Shown one piece after another: positions 1-7,767 of a stretch of 16,636 nucleotides of DNA. The notes under the pieces are model-generated. The model made no database searches. It was not told where the DNA came from and saw nothing but the letters and a program-made list of their open reading frames with translations. Within the stretch, counting starts at the first letter, position 1. The number at the start of each line of letters is the position of its first letter. Location of the stretch: positions 1-16,636 of the forward strand of contig JAOAPP010000778.1 in assembly GCA_025462985.1 (NCBI GenBank), given 5' to 3'. The translations under genes were made by a program, and so were the position numbers. The stretch is from Bryobacterales bacterium (GTDB taxonomy: Bacteria; Acidobacteriota; Terriglobia; Bryobacterales; Bryobacteraceae).

Positions 1-410
1 TCGATGCACAGGAAATCTGGTCTCTCGATCGGGTCCTCACCGCGGACGACATGATTCGGAAGCTCACCGCCGAATTCGGGCCGCTGACCGCAGTTCCGGA
101 CGCCGATCCCCGCGCCCCCGCGACCGAGTACCAGTTCCAGAACCGAGACCGCGTCGGCTTCATCGCCTCGGTAAGCCGGCCATTTTGTCTGAACTGCAAC
201 CGTCTGCGCCTCACATCCGACGGCAAGCTGCGCCACTGCCTCTTCGCCCGGGAAGAAACCGACGTGAAGGATCTGCTGCAGAACAACGGTTCGGATGAAG
301 CCATCGCCGACGCACTCCGCGCAAACGTTCGGAGCAAATGGATCGGCCACGAAATCAACCGCTCGACGTTTGTAGCGCCCCAGCGCCCGATGTATTCAAT
401 CGGAGGCTAG
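1..410 (+). CDS. moaA: GTP 3',8-cyclase MoaA, C-terminal part (5' end outside window)
   Basis: This is the C-terminal third of MoaA, the radical-SAM enzyme that rearranges GTP in the first step of molybdenum cofactor synthesis in the cytoplasm. The reading frame is open from base 3 and ends at a TAG at 408-410. Visible is the second [4Fe-4S] cluster motif: two cysteines two residues apart in RPFCLNCNRLRLTSDGKLRHC, followed by the third cysteine 13 residues later. This cluster binds GTP in the family. The protein ends in the Gly-Gly pair typical of MoaA, which is known to be needed for activity. The radical-SAM CxxxCxxC motif lies upstream of the window. The gene converges on galK with 15 bases between the stops, so there is no room for a long terminator. 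Identification is strong; only completeness is limited. Confidence 0.95.
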   Translation, partial: DAQEIWSLDRVLTADDMIRKLTAEFGPLTAVPDADPRAPATEYQFQNRDRVGFIASVSRPFCLNCNRLRLTSDGKLRHCLFAREETDVKDLLQNNGSDEAIADALRANVRSKWIGHEINRSTFVAPQRPMYSIGG

Positions 411-425
411 AGCGCTAAACACTGC

Positions 426-1586
426 CTAAGAAACCCGTCCCGCTCCAGCTGCCGGAACGCAGTCGTAAAAAATCGGGCGAGTCGCGTACCGGGCCACATA
501 AGCTTCCGTCAGGGCGGTCTGGAATGCCTCAACGTGCTCCGGAGCTACCAAATTCACGGTGCACCCGCCGAATCCGCCGCCAGTCACTCGGGATCCATAG
601 ACGCCGGGCAGCTTGATCGCCGTATCCACCAGAAAGTCGATCTCCTCGCAACTGATCTCGTAGTCGTACTGCATGCTGCGATGGGATGCAATGAACAGGC
701 GGCCCATTTCGATCAGATCCCCGGCCCGAGAGGCCGCCGCGAGATCCAACACCCGCTGCGTGTCGGATATGACATGGCGCGCCCGCTTGCGGGGTACCAG
801 CGGAACGCTCTCCTGCACTCGTTCAAAAAACGCCAGTGACACATCCCGCAGGCTTTGAATGGACTCGTCGGTTTTCCGAAGCGCCGCGACGGCCTCCTGG
901 CATTCGGCCACGCGCTCGCGATAGGCGGACGTACCGAGTTCATGCTTCACCATGGAGTTCACTGCCACGATCCGAAGGTCGTCCGGAATGGGAACGTACT
1001 CATGTTCCAGGCTACGGCAATCGATCTGGATTGCTGAATGCTCCTGCCCGAACACCGAAGCGTACTGGTCCATAATTCCGCAGGGCATTCCGACGAACTG
1101 CGACTCCGCTCGCTGCGCCAGACGAGCCAGCTGTAAAGGTTCAAACGGCTGGCCGCCCAGCAGAGCCAAAGCGGTGCTCACCTCTAGTGCCGCCGACGAA
1201 CTGAGGCCGGATCCGACTGGAACGTTGCTCCCAATCCAGAGGTCGGCTCCCGTGGACGGCACCCCCGCATGAGCAAGCTCAGATGCTACGCCCACCACAT
1301 AGTCGCTCCAGCGTTCCACCGGCCTCGCCGACCCGATCCCTTCGGCGAGGGTAGAGAATTCCTCATTCCAGTCGCTCGAATAGATCCGAAGCTGCCCATG
1401 CGCCGCAGGCAAGATAGCCACGTAGCAGGACATCTCAAGCGCAATCGGGAACACGTATCCCAGGTTGTAATCGGTGTGTTCGCCGATCAGGTTCACTCGC
1501 CCGGGAGCACGGTAAACATCCGGGACCGCCTCCGTTTTGAAATGCTCCTGGAATGCGCCTACGATTTGGTTCGGAATGACAGCCAT
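426..1586 (-). CDS. galK: Galactokinase
   Basis: Galactokinase phosphorylates alpha-D-galactose with ATP to galactose-1-phosphate, the entry step of the Leloir pathway. From the ATG at 1586 the protein has 386 residues, the usual length. It shows the galactokinase signature GRVNLIGEHTDY at residues 29-40, the GHMP ATP-binding loop PVGSGLSSSAALE at about 123-135, the catalytic Asp in GIMDQY at about residue 173 (equivalent to E. coli Asp174), and the third GHMP motif TGGGFGG near the C-terminus. An in-frame GTG at 1628 would add 14 residues that do not look like the family; the ATG at 1586 is preferred, although its Shine-Dalgarno is weak. The start lies inside the end of the upstream 63-residue membrane gene (28-base overlap), suggesting translational coupling. 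No galT or galE is visible, so the rest of the pathway must be elsewhere. Confidence 0.96.
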   Translation of the reverse strand: MAVIPNQIVGAFQEHFKTEAVPDVYRAPGRVNLIGEHTDYNLGYVFPIALEMSCYVAILPAAHGQLRIYSSDWNEEFSTLAEGIGSARPVERWSDYVVGVASELAHAGVPSTGADLWIGSNVPVGSGLSSSAALEVSTALALLGGQPFEPLQLARLAQRAESQFVGMPCGIMDQYASVFGQEHSAIQIDCRSLEHEYVPIPDDLRIVAVNSMVKHELGTSAYRERVAECQEAVAALRKTDESIQSLRDVSLAFFERVQESVPLVPRKRARHVISDTQRVLDLAAASRAGDLIEMGRLFIASHRSMQYDYEISCEEIDFLVDTAIKLPGVYGSRVTGGGFGGCTVNLVAPEHVEAFQTALTEAYVARYATRPIFYDCVPAAGAGRVS

Positions 1587-1750
1587 AGGAGGCAACCCCC
1601 GAAGACAAGAATTGTCAGGCCGCACCACAGGTTCACATTCACGGCTGGGTCCAACGGCGCGCGCATCTCCGGATTAACCAGACCGTAAACCAGCAGAATA
1701 AGGCCCAACAAGCTGAAAAGAAAACCTGTTGGCCGGCGTAAATCGTCCAT
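1559..1750 (-). CDS. Small two-helix membrane protein in galactose operon
   Basis: This encodes a 63-residue protein that I do not recognise as a named family. It has a short basic N-terminus (MDDLRRPTG), a hydrophobic segment at about residues 9-25, a polar loop with acidic and proline residues (NPEMRAPLDP), and a second hydrophobic segment at about 39-58, ending in a basic tail. This predicts a small inner-membrane hairpin. Its ATG lies 4 bases after the symporter stop, and its end overlaps the galK start by 28 bases. That tight packing, with clear membrane character, argues it is a real gene. A role as an accessory subunit of the symporter is inference from position only. The Shine-Dalgarno is poor (GGTAAAAGC before ATG), so translation may depend on coupling to the symporter gene. 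Confidence 0.75.
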   Translation of the reverse strand: MDDLRRPTGFLFSLLGLILLVYGLVNPEMRAPLDPAVNVNLWCGLTILVFGGCLLWLSFRTKS

Positions 1751-1754
1751 GCTT

Positions 1755-3410
1755 TTACCAGAAAAGAAGATTCATGAAGACCAGAACCGCCATCACAACA
1801 ATGGCCAGCGGGCCGGGGCGTTGATACCAGGGAGCGCCCGTGTCTTTCGGAAGATCCGTGAACCCATAAACCAGGTTGTGCAGTTCGGGCTCCGGCTTAG
1901 GCTTCGTGACCAGGCTGATAAGGAACGTAACCACGAGGCAAACGCTCCACCCGATGATCGCCACCCAGAAGCTTTGCGCCATGGCGGACGGAAACTCGTG
2001 CAGATTACCAAACCAGCCGCCCTGACCTTCCGCGACCGTTAATCCATACGTCATCAGCGCGCTGCCCGTTCCGGAGATCAAACCCCAAAACGCGCCGTCC
2101 CCGGTCGTGCGCTTCCAAAACATACCTAGGAGGAACGTCGCAAACAGCGGAGCGTTCACGAATCCGAACACCAACTGCAGGAAGTCCATGATGTTGTTGA
2201 AGTGCGTCGCCAGGTACGCAGTAGCGACGGACAACACAACTCCCACCACAGTCGTCACCCGGCCCACCCAGAGATAGTGGCTATCAGGGGCCCGCTTGCG
2301 AATGTAGCTCTGGTAAATGTCGTAAGTGAAGACCGTGTTGAAGGCGGTGACGTTTCCCGCCATCCCGGACATGAAGGACGCCATCAGGGCGGTGAGTCCG
2401 ATCCCAAGCATGCCCGATGGATAAAGCTTGGCCATGAGCGTCGTGAGAACCAGGTTGTAGTTGTAACCCCCGCCGGTCGCGTTATGCGGGAGGTCGTACC
2501 CGTCGCCCATTTTCATCAAGGCCACCGCGGCGATGCCGGGCAGGATCACCACAAACGGCATGAAAAGCTTCGGGAAAGCTGCAAAGAGCGGAGTCTGCCG
2601 CGCCCCATGCATGCTGTCCGCAGCCATGGCACGCTGGATCACCAGGAAGTTCGTGCACCAGTAACCAAACGAGAGAACGAATCCGAGGCCGGCCACCAGG
2701 CCGAACACCTCAACGCCCATTGGATTCTGATTGGCGTGCCCGATGTATCTCCAGGAGTGGGTCATTACGGCAGGCAGATTGTGCTTGATCCCTTCCCATC
2801 CGCCCGCCCGGTAAGTGGCGAGAATCGCCAGTGGTGCAAACCCGAGAACGATGAGAAAGAACTGGACTACCTCGTTGTAGATTGCGCTGGTCAGCCCGCC
2901 GAGCAGTGTGTAAACCAAAACGATAGCCGCCGAAAGCAGCACCGAGTTCGTAAAGCTCCATCCGAGCACTAACTGGAACAGCAGTCCCAGCGCGTACATA
3001 CTGATGCCGGACGAGAAGATCGTCATGATGGCGAACGTAATGCCGTTCAGCCCGCGCGTTTTTTCATCGAAGCGAAGCTTCAGATACTCCGGAACGCTGC
3101 GCGCCCGGCTGCCGTAGTAAAAGGGCATCATGAATACGCCCACAAAAACCATGGCCGGGACCGCGCCCAACCAGTAGAAATGGGCCGTCATGATCCCGTA
3201 CTTCGCGCCTGAGGCGCACATGCCGATCATCTCCTGTGCCCCCAAGTTGGCTGCGATAAAGGCCAGACTCGTGATCCAGACGGGAACCGAGTGCCGGGAC
3301 GTAAGGAAGTCCTCGCTCGAGGTGATTCGCTTCTTCGCCATCCACCCGATTCCGAGGACGAAGGCAAAGTAGATCAGCAGGCTGACATAGTCGATAGGGC
3401 GAAGTGTCAA
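1755..3410 (-). CDS. Sodium:solute symporter (SSS family, SGLT-like), probable Na+/galactose or glucose transporter
   Basis: This 551-residue polytopic membrane protein belongs to the sodium:solute symporter family and couples Na+ influx to sugar uptake across the inner membrane. The sequence shows about 13-14 hydrophobic helices, an N-terminal SSEDFLTSRHSVPVW segment typical of the family, an AANLGAQEMIGMCASGAKYG stretch in the first helices (Na+ and substrate region in LeuT-fold SGLTs), and PEYLKLRFDEKTRG, also seen in vSGLT-type transporters. The start is TTG at 3410: upstream in frame there is no ATG or GTG before a stop at 3450-3452. It is the first gene of a minus-strand operon with the 63-residue membrane protein and galK, so galactose is the likely substrate. 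A LacI/GalR-like operator lies 45 bases upstream. Substrate assignment is inference from context. Confidence 0.9.
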   Translation of the reverse strand: MTLRPIDYVSLLIYFAFVLGIGWMAKKRITSSEDFLTSRHSVPVWITSLAFIAANLGAQEMIGMCASGAKYGIMTAHFYWLGAVPAMVFVGVFMMPFYYGSRARSVPEYLKLRFDEKTRGLNGITFAIMTIFSSGISMYALGLLFQLVLGWSFTNSVLLSAAIVLVYTLLGGLTSAIYNEVVQFFLIVLGFAPLAILATYRAGGWEGIKHNLPAVMTHSWRYIGHANQNPMGVEVFGLVAGLGFVLSFGYWCTNFLVIQRAMAADSMHGARQTPLFAAFPKLFMPFVVILPGIAAVALMKMGDGYDLPHNATGGGYNYNLVLTTLMAKLYPSGMLGIGLTALMASFMSGMAGNVTAFNTVFTYDIYQSYIRKRAPDSHYLWVGRVTTVVGVVLSVATAYLATHFNNIMDFLQLVFGFVNAPLFATFLLGMFWKRTTGDGAFWGLISGTGSALMTYGLTVAEGQGGWFGNLHEFPSAMAQSFWVAIIGWSVCLVVTFLISLVTKPKPEPELHNLVYGFTDLPKDTGAPWYQRPGPLAIVVMAVLVFMNLLFW

Positions 3411-3432
3411 AGGAGAGTTCCGTTCCGGGGCA

Positions 3433-3438
3433 ATTGTA
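3433..3438 (-). promoter_or_regulatory. Possible -10 element of the sugar-symporter operon
   Basis: On the minus strand the bases read TACAAT, one or two mismatches from a sigma-70 -10 box. They lie about 23 bases before the TTG start. A matching -35 would fall inside the operator at 3455-3468 but does not resemble TTGACA well. This arrangement would let a bound repressor block RNA polymerase. The promoter call is weak and rests on spacing and the adjacent operator. Confidence 0.3.
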
Positions 3439-3454
3439 TCGTACCGTCTCTAGT

Positions 3455-3468
3455 GGTAAGCGTTTACC
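3455..3468. promoter_or_regulatory. LacI/GalR-family operator
   Basis: The bases GGTAAGCGTTTACC form a 14-base near-palindrome with a central CG and one mismatched pair. This matches the known LacI/GalR-family operator form (AARCGYTT core with flanking GT and AC). It lies 45 bases before the symporter start and about 80 bases before the first ORF of the kdp cluster on the other strand. The natural reading is control of the sugar operon by a LacI-family repressor encoded elsewhere. No such regulator gene is in the window. Confidence 0.65.
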
Positions 3469-3513
3469 CCGCTTGAGTGCTCGGAGCTTCCTTAGTGGAC
3501 CCTTAGCCATTCT

Positions 3514-3531
3514 TTAGGGTCAGGACCCTAA
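3514..3531. repeat. Perfect 18-bp palindrome upstream of kdp operon
   Basis: TTAGGGTC, a two-base spacer AG, and GACCCTAA form a perfect inverted repeat with 8-bp arms. An additional direct copy of GGACCCT lies 26 bases upstream at 3497-3503 (second copy 3523-3529). The element ends 19 bases before the ATG of the first small ORF. No run of T follows, so it is not a typical terminator. It may be an operator for a dimeric regulator or a hairpin in the kdp leader. It does not resemble the T-rich KdpE site of E. coli as I know it. Confidence 0.5.
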
Positions 3532-3550
3532 CCTGGGAATCGGAACATGT

Positions 3551-3634
3551 ATGGCTGACTTTCTCTATTTGGCAGCTGGACTGCTTTTCTTTATCGCTTG
3601 CTGGGGTTTCACCAAGGTCTGCGACCGTCTGTAG
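3551..3634 (+). CDS. 27-residue single-helix membrane protein upstream of kdpF
   Basis: This short frame runs from ATG to TAG and encodes MADFLYLAAGLLFF followed by IACWGFTKVCDRL, 27 residues. It has one hydrophobic helix (about residues 4-20) and a short charged C-terminus ending CDRL. It lies 22 bases before kdpF and is the same length as KdpF but lacks the LLYALLRPEKF tail. From memory, small ORFs with a W-G-F and C-D/E-R-L ending precede kdpF in other bacterial genomes; I could not check this. Its position suggests a Kdp-associated micropeptide. The Shine-Dalgarno is weak (GGAAC before ATGTATG). It may instead be a leader peptide, but the membrane character and position make a real gene likely. 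Confidence 0.65.
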   Translation: MADFLYLAAGLLFFIACWGFTKVCDRL

Positions 3635-3656
3635 ACGGATCTCGAGGAGCATTTGA

Positions 3657-3740
3657 ATGGACTACATCATTGGCGGCATCACGACCGTATTCCTGTTTGC
3701 CTATCTCCTATATGCATTGCTGCGGCCGGAGAAGTTTTGA
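3657..3740 (+). CDS. kdpF: Potassium-transporting ATPase small subunit KdpF
   Basis: KdpF is a single-helix peptide that stabilises the KdpFABC K+ pump in the inner membrane. This frame encodes 27 residues with a hydrophobic helix and the characteristic end YLLYALLRPEKF. A GAGGAG Shine-Dalgarno lies at 3644-3649, 7 bases before the ATG. kdpA starts 31 bases downstream. Length and tail match the family. Confidence 0.93.
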   Translation: MDYIIGGITTVFLFAYLLYALLRPEKF

Positions 3741-3760
3741 GCCCTTGTAGGACGAATCCC

Positions 3761-3766
3761 GGAGGA
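3761..3766 (+). promoter_or_regulatory. Shine-Dalgarno that fixes the GTG start of kdpA
   Basis: GGAGGA lies 5 bases before the GTG at 3772, the strongest ribosome binding site in this operon. It supports GTG rather than a later start. Confidence 0.8.
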
Positions 3767-3771
3767 AAAAC

Positions 3772-5598
3772 GTGACTGTTAACGGCATTGCTCAGATTTT
3801 AATTTTCTTCCTGATCATCCTGGCGACCACCAAGCCGCTTGGGATCTTCATGGCGCGGCTTTTTGAAGGCAAGCGGACGTTCCTGCATCCCATCTTGCGG
3901 CCACTCGAAGTCTTGACCTATAAAGTGATCGGAGTTCGCGAGGAGACCGAACAGCGTTGGACGCAATACACTGCCGCCCTGCTGGCGTTCAGCGTCTTCA
4001 GTTTCTTGTTCGTTTATCTGCTGCAGCGACTGCAGGGAGTGCTGCCCCTCAATCCGCAGGGCTTCAACCGGACTTCCGTCACACCGGACCTGGCATTCAA
4101 CACGGCCGTGAGTTTCGTCACTAACACGAACTGGCAGGCCTACTCGGGTGAGAGCACTCTGAGTTACCTGGTGCAAATGGCTGGACTTGCGGTGCAGAAC
4201 TTCGCCTCGGCAGCAGCAGGTATCGCAGTGGCCATCGCGGTGGTTCGCGGCTTTGCGCGGCAGCAGATGGACAGTCTCGGCAACTTCTGGGTGGATGTCA
4301 CCCGGGCGACTGTTTACATTCTGCTGCCGGTTTCTACAGTGGTGGCCTTGTTCCTGTGCTGGCAGGGAGTGATTCAGAACTTCAATCACTACACGACGCT
4401 CACCACCGTTGAAGGCGTGAAGCAGATCATCGCTCAGGGGCCTGTCGCTTCCCAGGAAGCCATCAAGATGTTAGGCACCAACGGAGGCGGCTTCTTCAAT
4501 GCGAACTCGGCCCATCCGTTCGAGAATCCCAATCCGCTGACCAACTTCCTGCAGATCATCCTGATCTTCCTTATCCCGGCGGCTCTCACCTACACGTTTG
4601 GAGTAATGGTCGGAGATCGGAGGCAGGGCTGGACCGTGTTCTCGGCCTGCGCCGTGATGTTCCTGGCGGGCGCCTTCTTCTGTTACTGGGCGGAGGCGCA
4701 GGGCAATCCCACGCTCGCCAAACTCGGAATCGAAACGCATGCGACTGCTCTGCAGCCCGGCGGAAACATGGAAGGCAAGGAGACTCGCTTCGGTATCGCC
4801 GCCTCCGCCCTGTTTGCGACCGTTACAACCGATGCCAGTTGCGGGGCGGTGAATGGCATGCACGACAGCTTTACCCCGCTGGCGGGGCTGGTGCCGCTGT
4901 TCAACATTGAAACGGGCGAGGTGATCTTTGGAGGGGTCGGCGCCGGGCTGTACGGGATTCTGCTTTACGCCATTCTGGCCGTATTCATCGCGGGCTTGAT
5001 GGTCGGGCGAACGCCGGAGTATGTCGGCAAGAAAGTGGAGCAGAAAGAAGTGAAAATGGCGATGCTGGCTCTGATCGCGACGGCGTTTTCAATACTCGTA
5101 CTGGCGGCAATCACCTCCGTCATTCACTTTGCTGAACCTACTAAGGATGCAAAGGGACAGCCGGTGGCGCAAAGCTACTGGAATCCGCCCGGACCTGCGA
5201 CGGCAAATTTCGCGAACAACGGACCGCACGGGTTCAGCGAGAACCTTTACGCCTACAGCAGCGCGACCGGCAACAACGGTAGCGCGTTTGCCGGAATCAG
5301 CGTCAACACGCCCTGGTACAACTTCACGCTCGGGCTTGCCATGCTGCTGGGACGGTTTCTCTTCCTGATCCCGCTGCTCGCCGCAGCCGGCAGTCTGGCG
5401 CTCAAGAAGAAGATCCCCCAAACGGCTGGGACGCTGCCCACGCATGGCCCGCTCTTTGTGGGGCTGCTGGTGGGAACCGTCATTCTGGTCGGAGCCCTGA
5501 CCTTCTTCCCGGCGCTCGCGCTTGGGCCGATTGTCGAACATTTCCTGATGCAAAGCGGAAAGCTTTTCGCTTTACTGCCGTTCCCTCTTTGGAGCTAA
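3772..5598 (+). CDS. kdpA: Potassium-transporting ATPase K+-binding subunit KdpA
   Basis: KdpA is the channel-like subunit that selects K+ in the KdpFABC P-type ATPase. This 608-residue protein has about 10 hydrophobic helices and the four pore-loop regions of the family: TNTNWQ at residues 117-122, GTNGGGFFNANSAHPFENP from 235, TTDASCGAVNGMHDS at about 352-366, and NNGSAFAG before NTPWYN. The segment GRTPEYVGKK, typical of KdpA, follows the third pore. It is longer than the roughly 557-residue E. coli protein: a polar, proline-rich loop at about residues 453-485 precedes the conserved GPHGFSE, and the C-terminus extends about 18 residues past ALGPIVEHF. GTG start with a strong Shine-Dalgarno. 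kdpB begins 3 bases after its stop. Confidence 0.97.
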   Translation: MTVNGIAQILIFFLIILATTKPLGIFMARLFEGKRTFLHPILRPLEVLTYKVIGVREETEQRWTQYTAALLAFSVFSFLFVYLLQRLQGVLPLNPQGFNRTSVTPDLAFNTAVSFVTNTNWQAYSGESTLSYLVQMAGLAVQNFASAAAGIAVAIAVVRGFARQQMDSLGNFWVDVTRATVYILLPVSTVVALFLCWQGVIQNFNHYTTLTTVEGVKQIIAQGPVASQEAIKMLGTNGGGFFNANSAHPFENPNPLTNFLQIILIFLIPAALTYTFGVMVGDRRQGWTVFSACAVMFLAGAFFCYWAEAQGNPTLAKLGIETHATALQPGGNMEGKETRFGIAASALFATVTTDASCGAVNGMHDSFTPLAGLVPLFNIETGEVIFGGVGAGLYGILLYAILAVFIAGLMVGRTPEYVGKKVEQKEVKMAMLALIATAFSILVLAAITSVIHFAEPTKDAKGQPVAQSYWNPPGPATANFANNGPHGFSENLYAYSSATGNNGSAFAGISVNTPWYNFTLGLAMLLGRFLFLIPLLAAAGSLALKKKIPQTAGTLPTHGPLFVGLLVGTVILVGALTFFPALALGPIVEHFLMQSGKLFALLPFPLWS

Positions 5599-5601
5599 TT
5601 C

Positions 5602-7749
5602 ATGGCCACTCTCACTGAGACTCCCATTCCCGCGCCCTTGAAAGATCCCATTCCGGGGCCGCCTTCCGGGCAGGATCCAGGATCATTACTTCCGGGCAAG
5701 TTGGTGCGCGCCAGGCCGCTGTTTGATCCCGAGATCGTGCGGCGGGCCTTACGCGACTCGTTCTTAAAATTGAATCCGCTCACGCTCATGAAGAACCCGG
5801 TCATGTTCGTGGTCGAGGTAGGAGCCGCGCTGGTGACGGTCTTTCTTCTGCGCGACCTGTTCACGGGCGCTGGCGGGCTCGGTTTTGAAGTTCAGATCGC
5901 TATTTGGCTGTGGTTCACTGTGCTCTTTGCCAACTTCGCTGAAGCAATGGCCGAAGCACGCGGAAAAGCCCAGGCCGATGCACTTCGCAAGACCAAGGGG
6001 GACGCCATGGCCAAGCGGCTCGTGGGCAAGAAATACGAGGTTGTACCCGCGTCCAAGCTGCGATCCGGTGATGTTGTCATAGCGGAGACTGGCGACCTCA
6101 TCCCGGGTGACGGCGAAGTCATCGAAGGCATCGCGACAGTAGACGAGTCGGTCATCACGGGGGAAAGCGCGCCGGTGATTCGCGAATCGGGCGGAGACAG
6201 GAGCGCCGTGACGGGCGGGACAAAGGTTCTCTCAGATCAGGTGCGCATTCGCATCACGTCTAACCCCGGCGAGACATTTCTCGACAAGATGATCGCGCTG
6301 GTGGAAGGAGCGGAACGTCAAAAGACACCGAACGAAATAGCGCTGAATATTTTGATCGCTGGCCTGACGCTCATTTTTCTGCTCGCCGTTGCGACCCTGC
6401 ATCCGTTTGCGGTTTACGCCGTGAGTTCAGCGGGAGCGGGCGTTGTTCCGACTATCGCGGTGCTGGTCTCGCTGCTCGTTTGTCTCATACCGACCACCAT
6501 CGGCGGTCTACTCTCGGCAATCGGCATCGCCGGGATGGATCGCGTGATGCAGCACAACGTGCTGGCGATGAGCGGCAAGGCGGTCGAAGCCTCCGGCGAT
6601 GTGAACACGCTGCTGCTGGACAAAACCGGCACGATCACGCTCGGCAACCGGCAGGCGGTGGAATTCATTGCCTTCGAGGGTGTCACGGAAGAAGAACTGG
6701 CCGATGCGGCGCAGCTTTCGAGCCTCGCCGATGAGACCCCCGAAGGACGATCGGTCGTGGTTCTGGCGAAAGAGAAATACGGCCTGCGAGGTAGGGAAGT
6801 GGCCGAGCACGAGGCGCACTTTATTCCGTTTTCGGCTTACACACGAATGAGCGGCGTCGACATTGATGGACGCTCGCTCCGCAAGGGCGCAAGCAGCGCG
6901 ATTGCGAAGCTCGTCGAAGACGCGGGCGGCAGCCTTCCGGCCAATTTTCAAGAGGTATCGGACCGTATCTCGCGCACGGGTGGCACGCCCTTGGCCGTAG
7001 CGGACGGACGTCGTGCGCTCGGGATCATTCACTTGAAAGACATCGTCAAGGGCGGCATGAAGGAGCGCATCGCGCAGCTTCGCGCCATGGGCATCCGATC
7101 GGTGATGATCACCGGGGACAACCCGCTGACGGCCGCGGCCATCGCCCAGGAAGCGGGGGTTGACGACTTCTTAGCGCAGGCGACTCCGGGTGACAAGCTC
7201 ACCTACATCAAACGCGAACAGGGCGAAGGACGGCTGGTGGCCATGACAGGCGATGGCACGAACGACGCGCCTGCATTGGCGCAGGCCGACGTCGGACTGG
7301 CGATGAACACAGGAACGATGGCTGCCAAAGAGGCCGGCAACATGGTGGATCTCGACAGCAACCCAACGAAGCTTATCGAGGTTGTGGCAATCGGCAAGCA
7401 GTTGCTGATTACGCGCGGTGCGCTTACGACGTTTTCCATCGCGAATGACGTGGCGAAGTACTTCGCGATTATTCCGGCTATGTTCTTGGCGACCTATCCT
7501 GCGCTGTCGCGATTCAACATCATGCAACTCCACTCGCCCCAAAGCGCAGTTCTCGCGGCAGTGATCTTCAACGCGCTGATCATCATTGCTCTTGTTCCGC
7601 TGGCGCTGCGCGGCGTGAAGTACCGTCCTGTTGGAGCCGCCTCGCTGCTGCGCCGCAATGTTCTTATTTATGGTCTCGGAGGTATCCTCGTGCCGTTTCC
7701 CGGGATCTGGCTCATCGACCGGCTCTTAGTGCTGTTGCATCTTGCGTGA
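5602..7749 (+). CDS. kdpB: Potassium-transporting ATPase ATP-binding subunit KdpB
   Basis: KdpB is the P-type ATPase subunit that hydrolyses ATP to drive K+ uptake. The 715-residue protein shows TGES at 186-189 (actuator domain; its Ser corresponds to the regulatory serine known in E. coli), DKTGTIT with the phosphorylated Asp at 340, and TGDGTNDAP at about 549-557 (hinge motif). There are about seven hydrophobic helices, including [16 protein letters not shown] with the helix-breaking proline. Compared with E. coli (Asp307) the N-terminus is about 33 residues longer and rich in Pro, Gly and Asp before the family start near [22 protein letters not shown] at 5591-5594, 7 bases before the ATG, supports this long start. 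The gene sits between kdpA and kdpC in the usual order. Confidence 0.97.
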   Translation: MATLTETPIPAPLKDPIPGPPSGQDPGSLLPGKLVRARPLFDPEIVRRALRDSFLKLNPLTLMKNPVMFVVEVGAALVTVFLLRDLFTGAGGLGFEVQIAIWLWFTVLFANFAEAMAEARGKAQADALRKTKGDAMAKRLVGKKYEVVPASKLRSGDVVIAETGDLIPGDGEVIEGIATVDESVITGESAPVIRESGGDRSAVTGGTKVLSDQVRIRITSNPGETFLDKMIALVEGAERQKTPNEIALNILIAGLTLIFLLAVATLHPFAVYAVSSAGAGVVPTIAVLVSLLVCLIPTTIGGLLSAIGIAGMDRVMQHNVLAMSGKAVEASGDVNTLLLDKTGTITLGNRQAVEFIAFEGVTEEELADAAQLSSLADETPEGRSVVVLAKEKYGLRGREVAEHEAHFIPFSAYTRMSGVDIDGRSLRKGASSAIAKLVEDAGGSLPANFQEVSDRISRTGGTPLAVADGRRALGIIHLKDIVKGGMKERIAQLRAMGIRSVMITGDNPLTAAAIAQEAGVDDFLAQATPGDKLTYIKREQGEGRLVAMTGDGTNDAPALAQADVGLAMNTGTMAAKEAGNMVDLDSNPTKLIEVVAIGKQLLITRGALTTFSIANDVAKYFAIIPAMFLATYPALSRFNIMQLHSPQSAVLAAVIFNALIIIALVPLALRGVKYRPVGAASLLRRNVLIYGLGGILVPFPGIWLIDRLLVLLHLA

Positions 7750-7767
7750 GCCGGAAAGGGAACGAAA

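Noticed and set aside
1587..1628. Upstream GTG start for galK (14 extra residues)
   Set aside because: The extra residues are not galactokinase-like and lie within the membrane-hairpin gene; the ATG at 1586 gives the normal N-terminus.
2202..2972. Long plus-strand open frame (256 codons)
   Set aside because: It lies entirely antisense to the symporter and its product is low-complexity, rich in His, Arg and Glu, as expected from the reverse complement of a membrane-protein gene.
3411..3550. Riboswitch (ydaO/c-di-AMP or kdp-type) in the leader of the kdp operon
   Set aside because: The gap is only 140 bases and shared with a divergent operon; I see an operator and a palindrome but no conserved riboswitch core.
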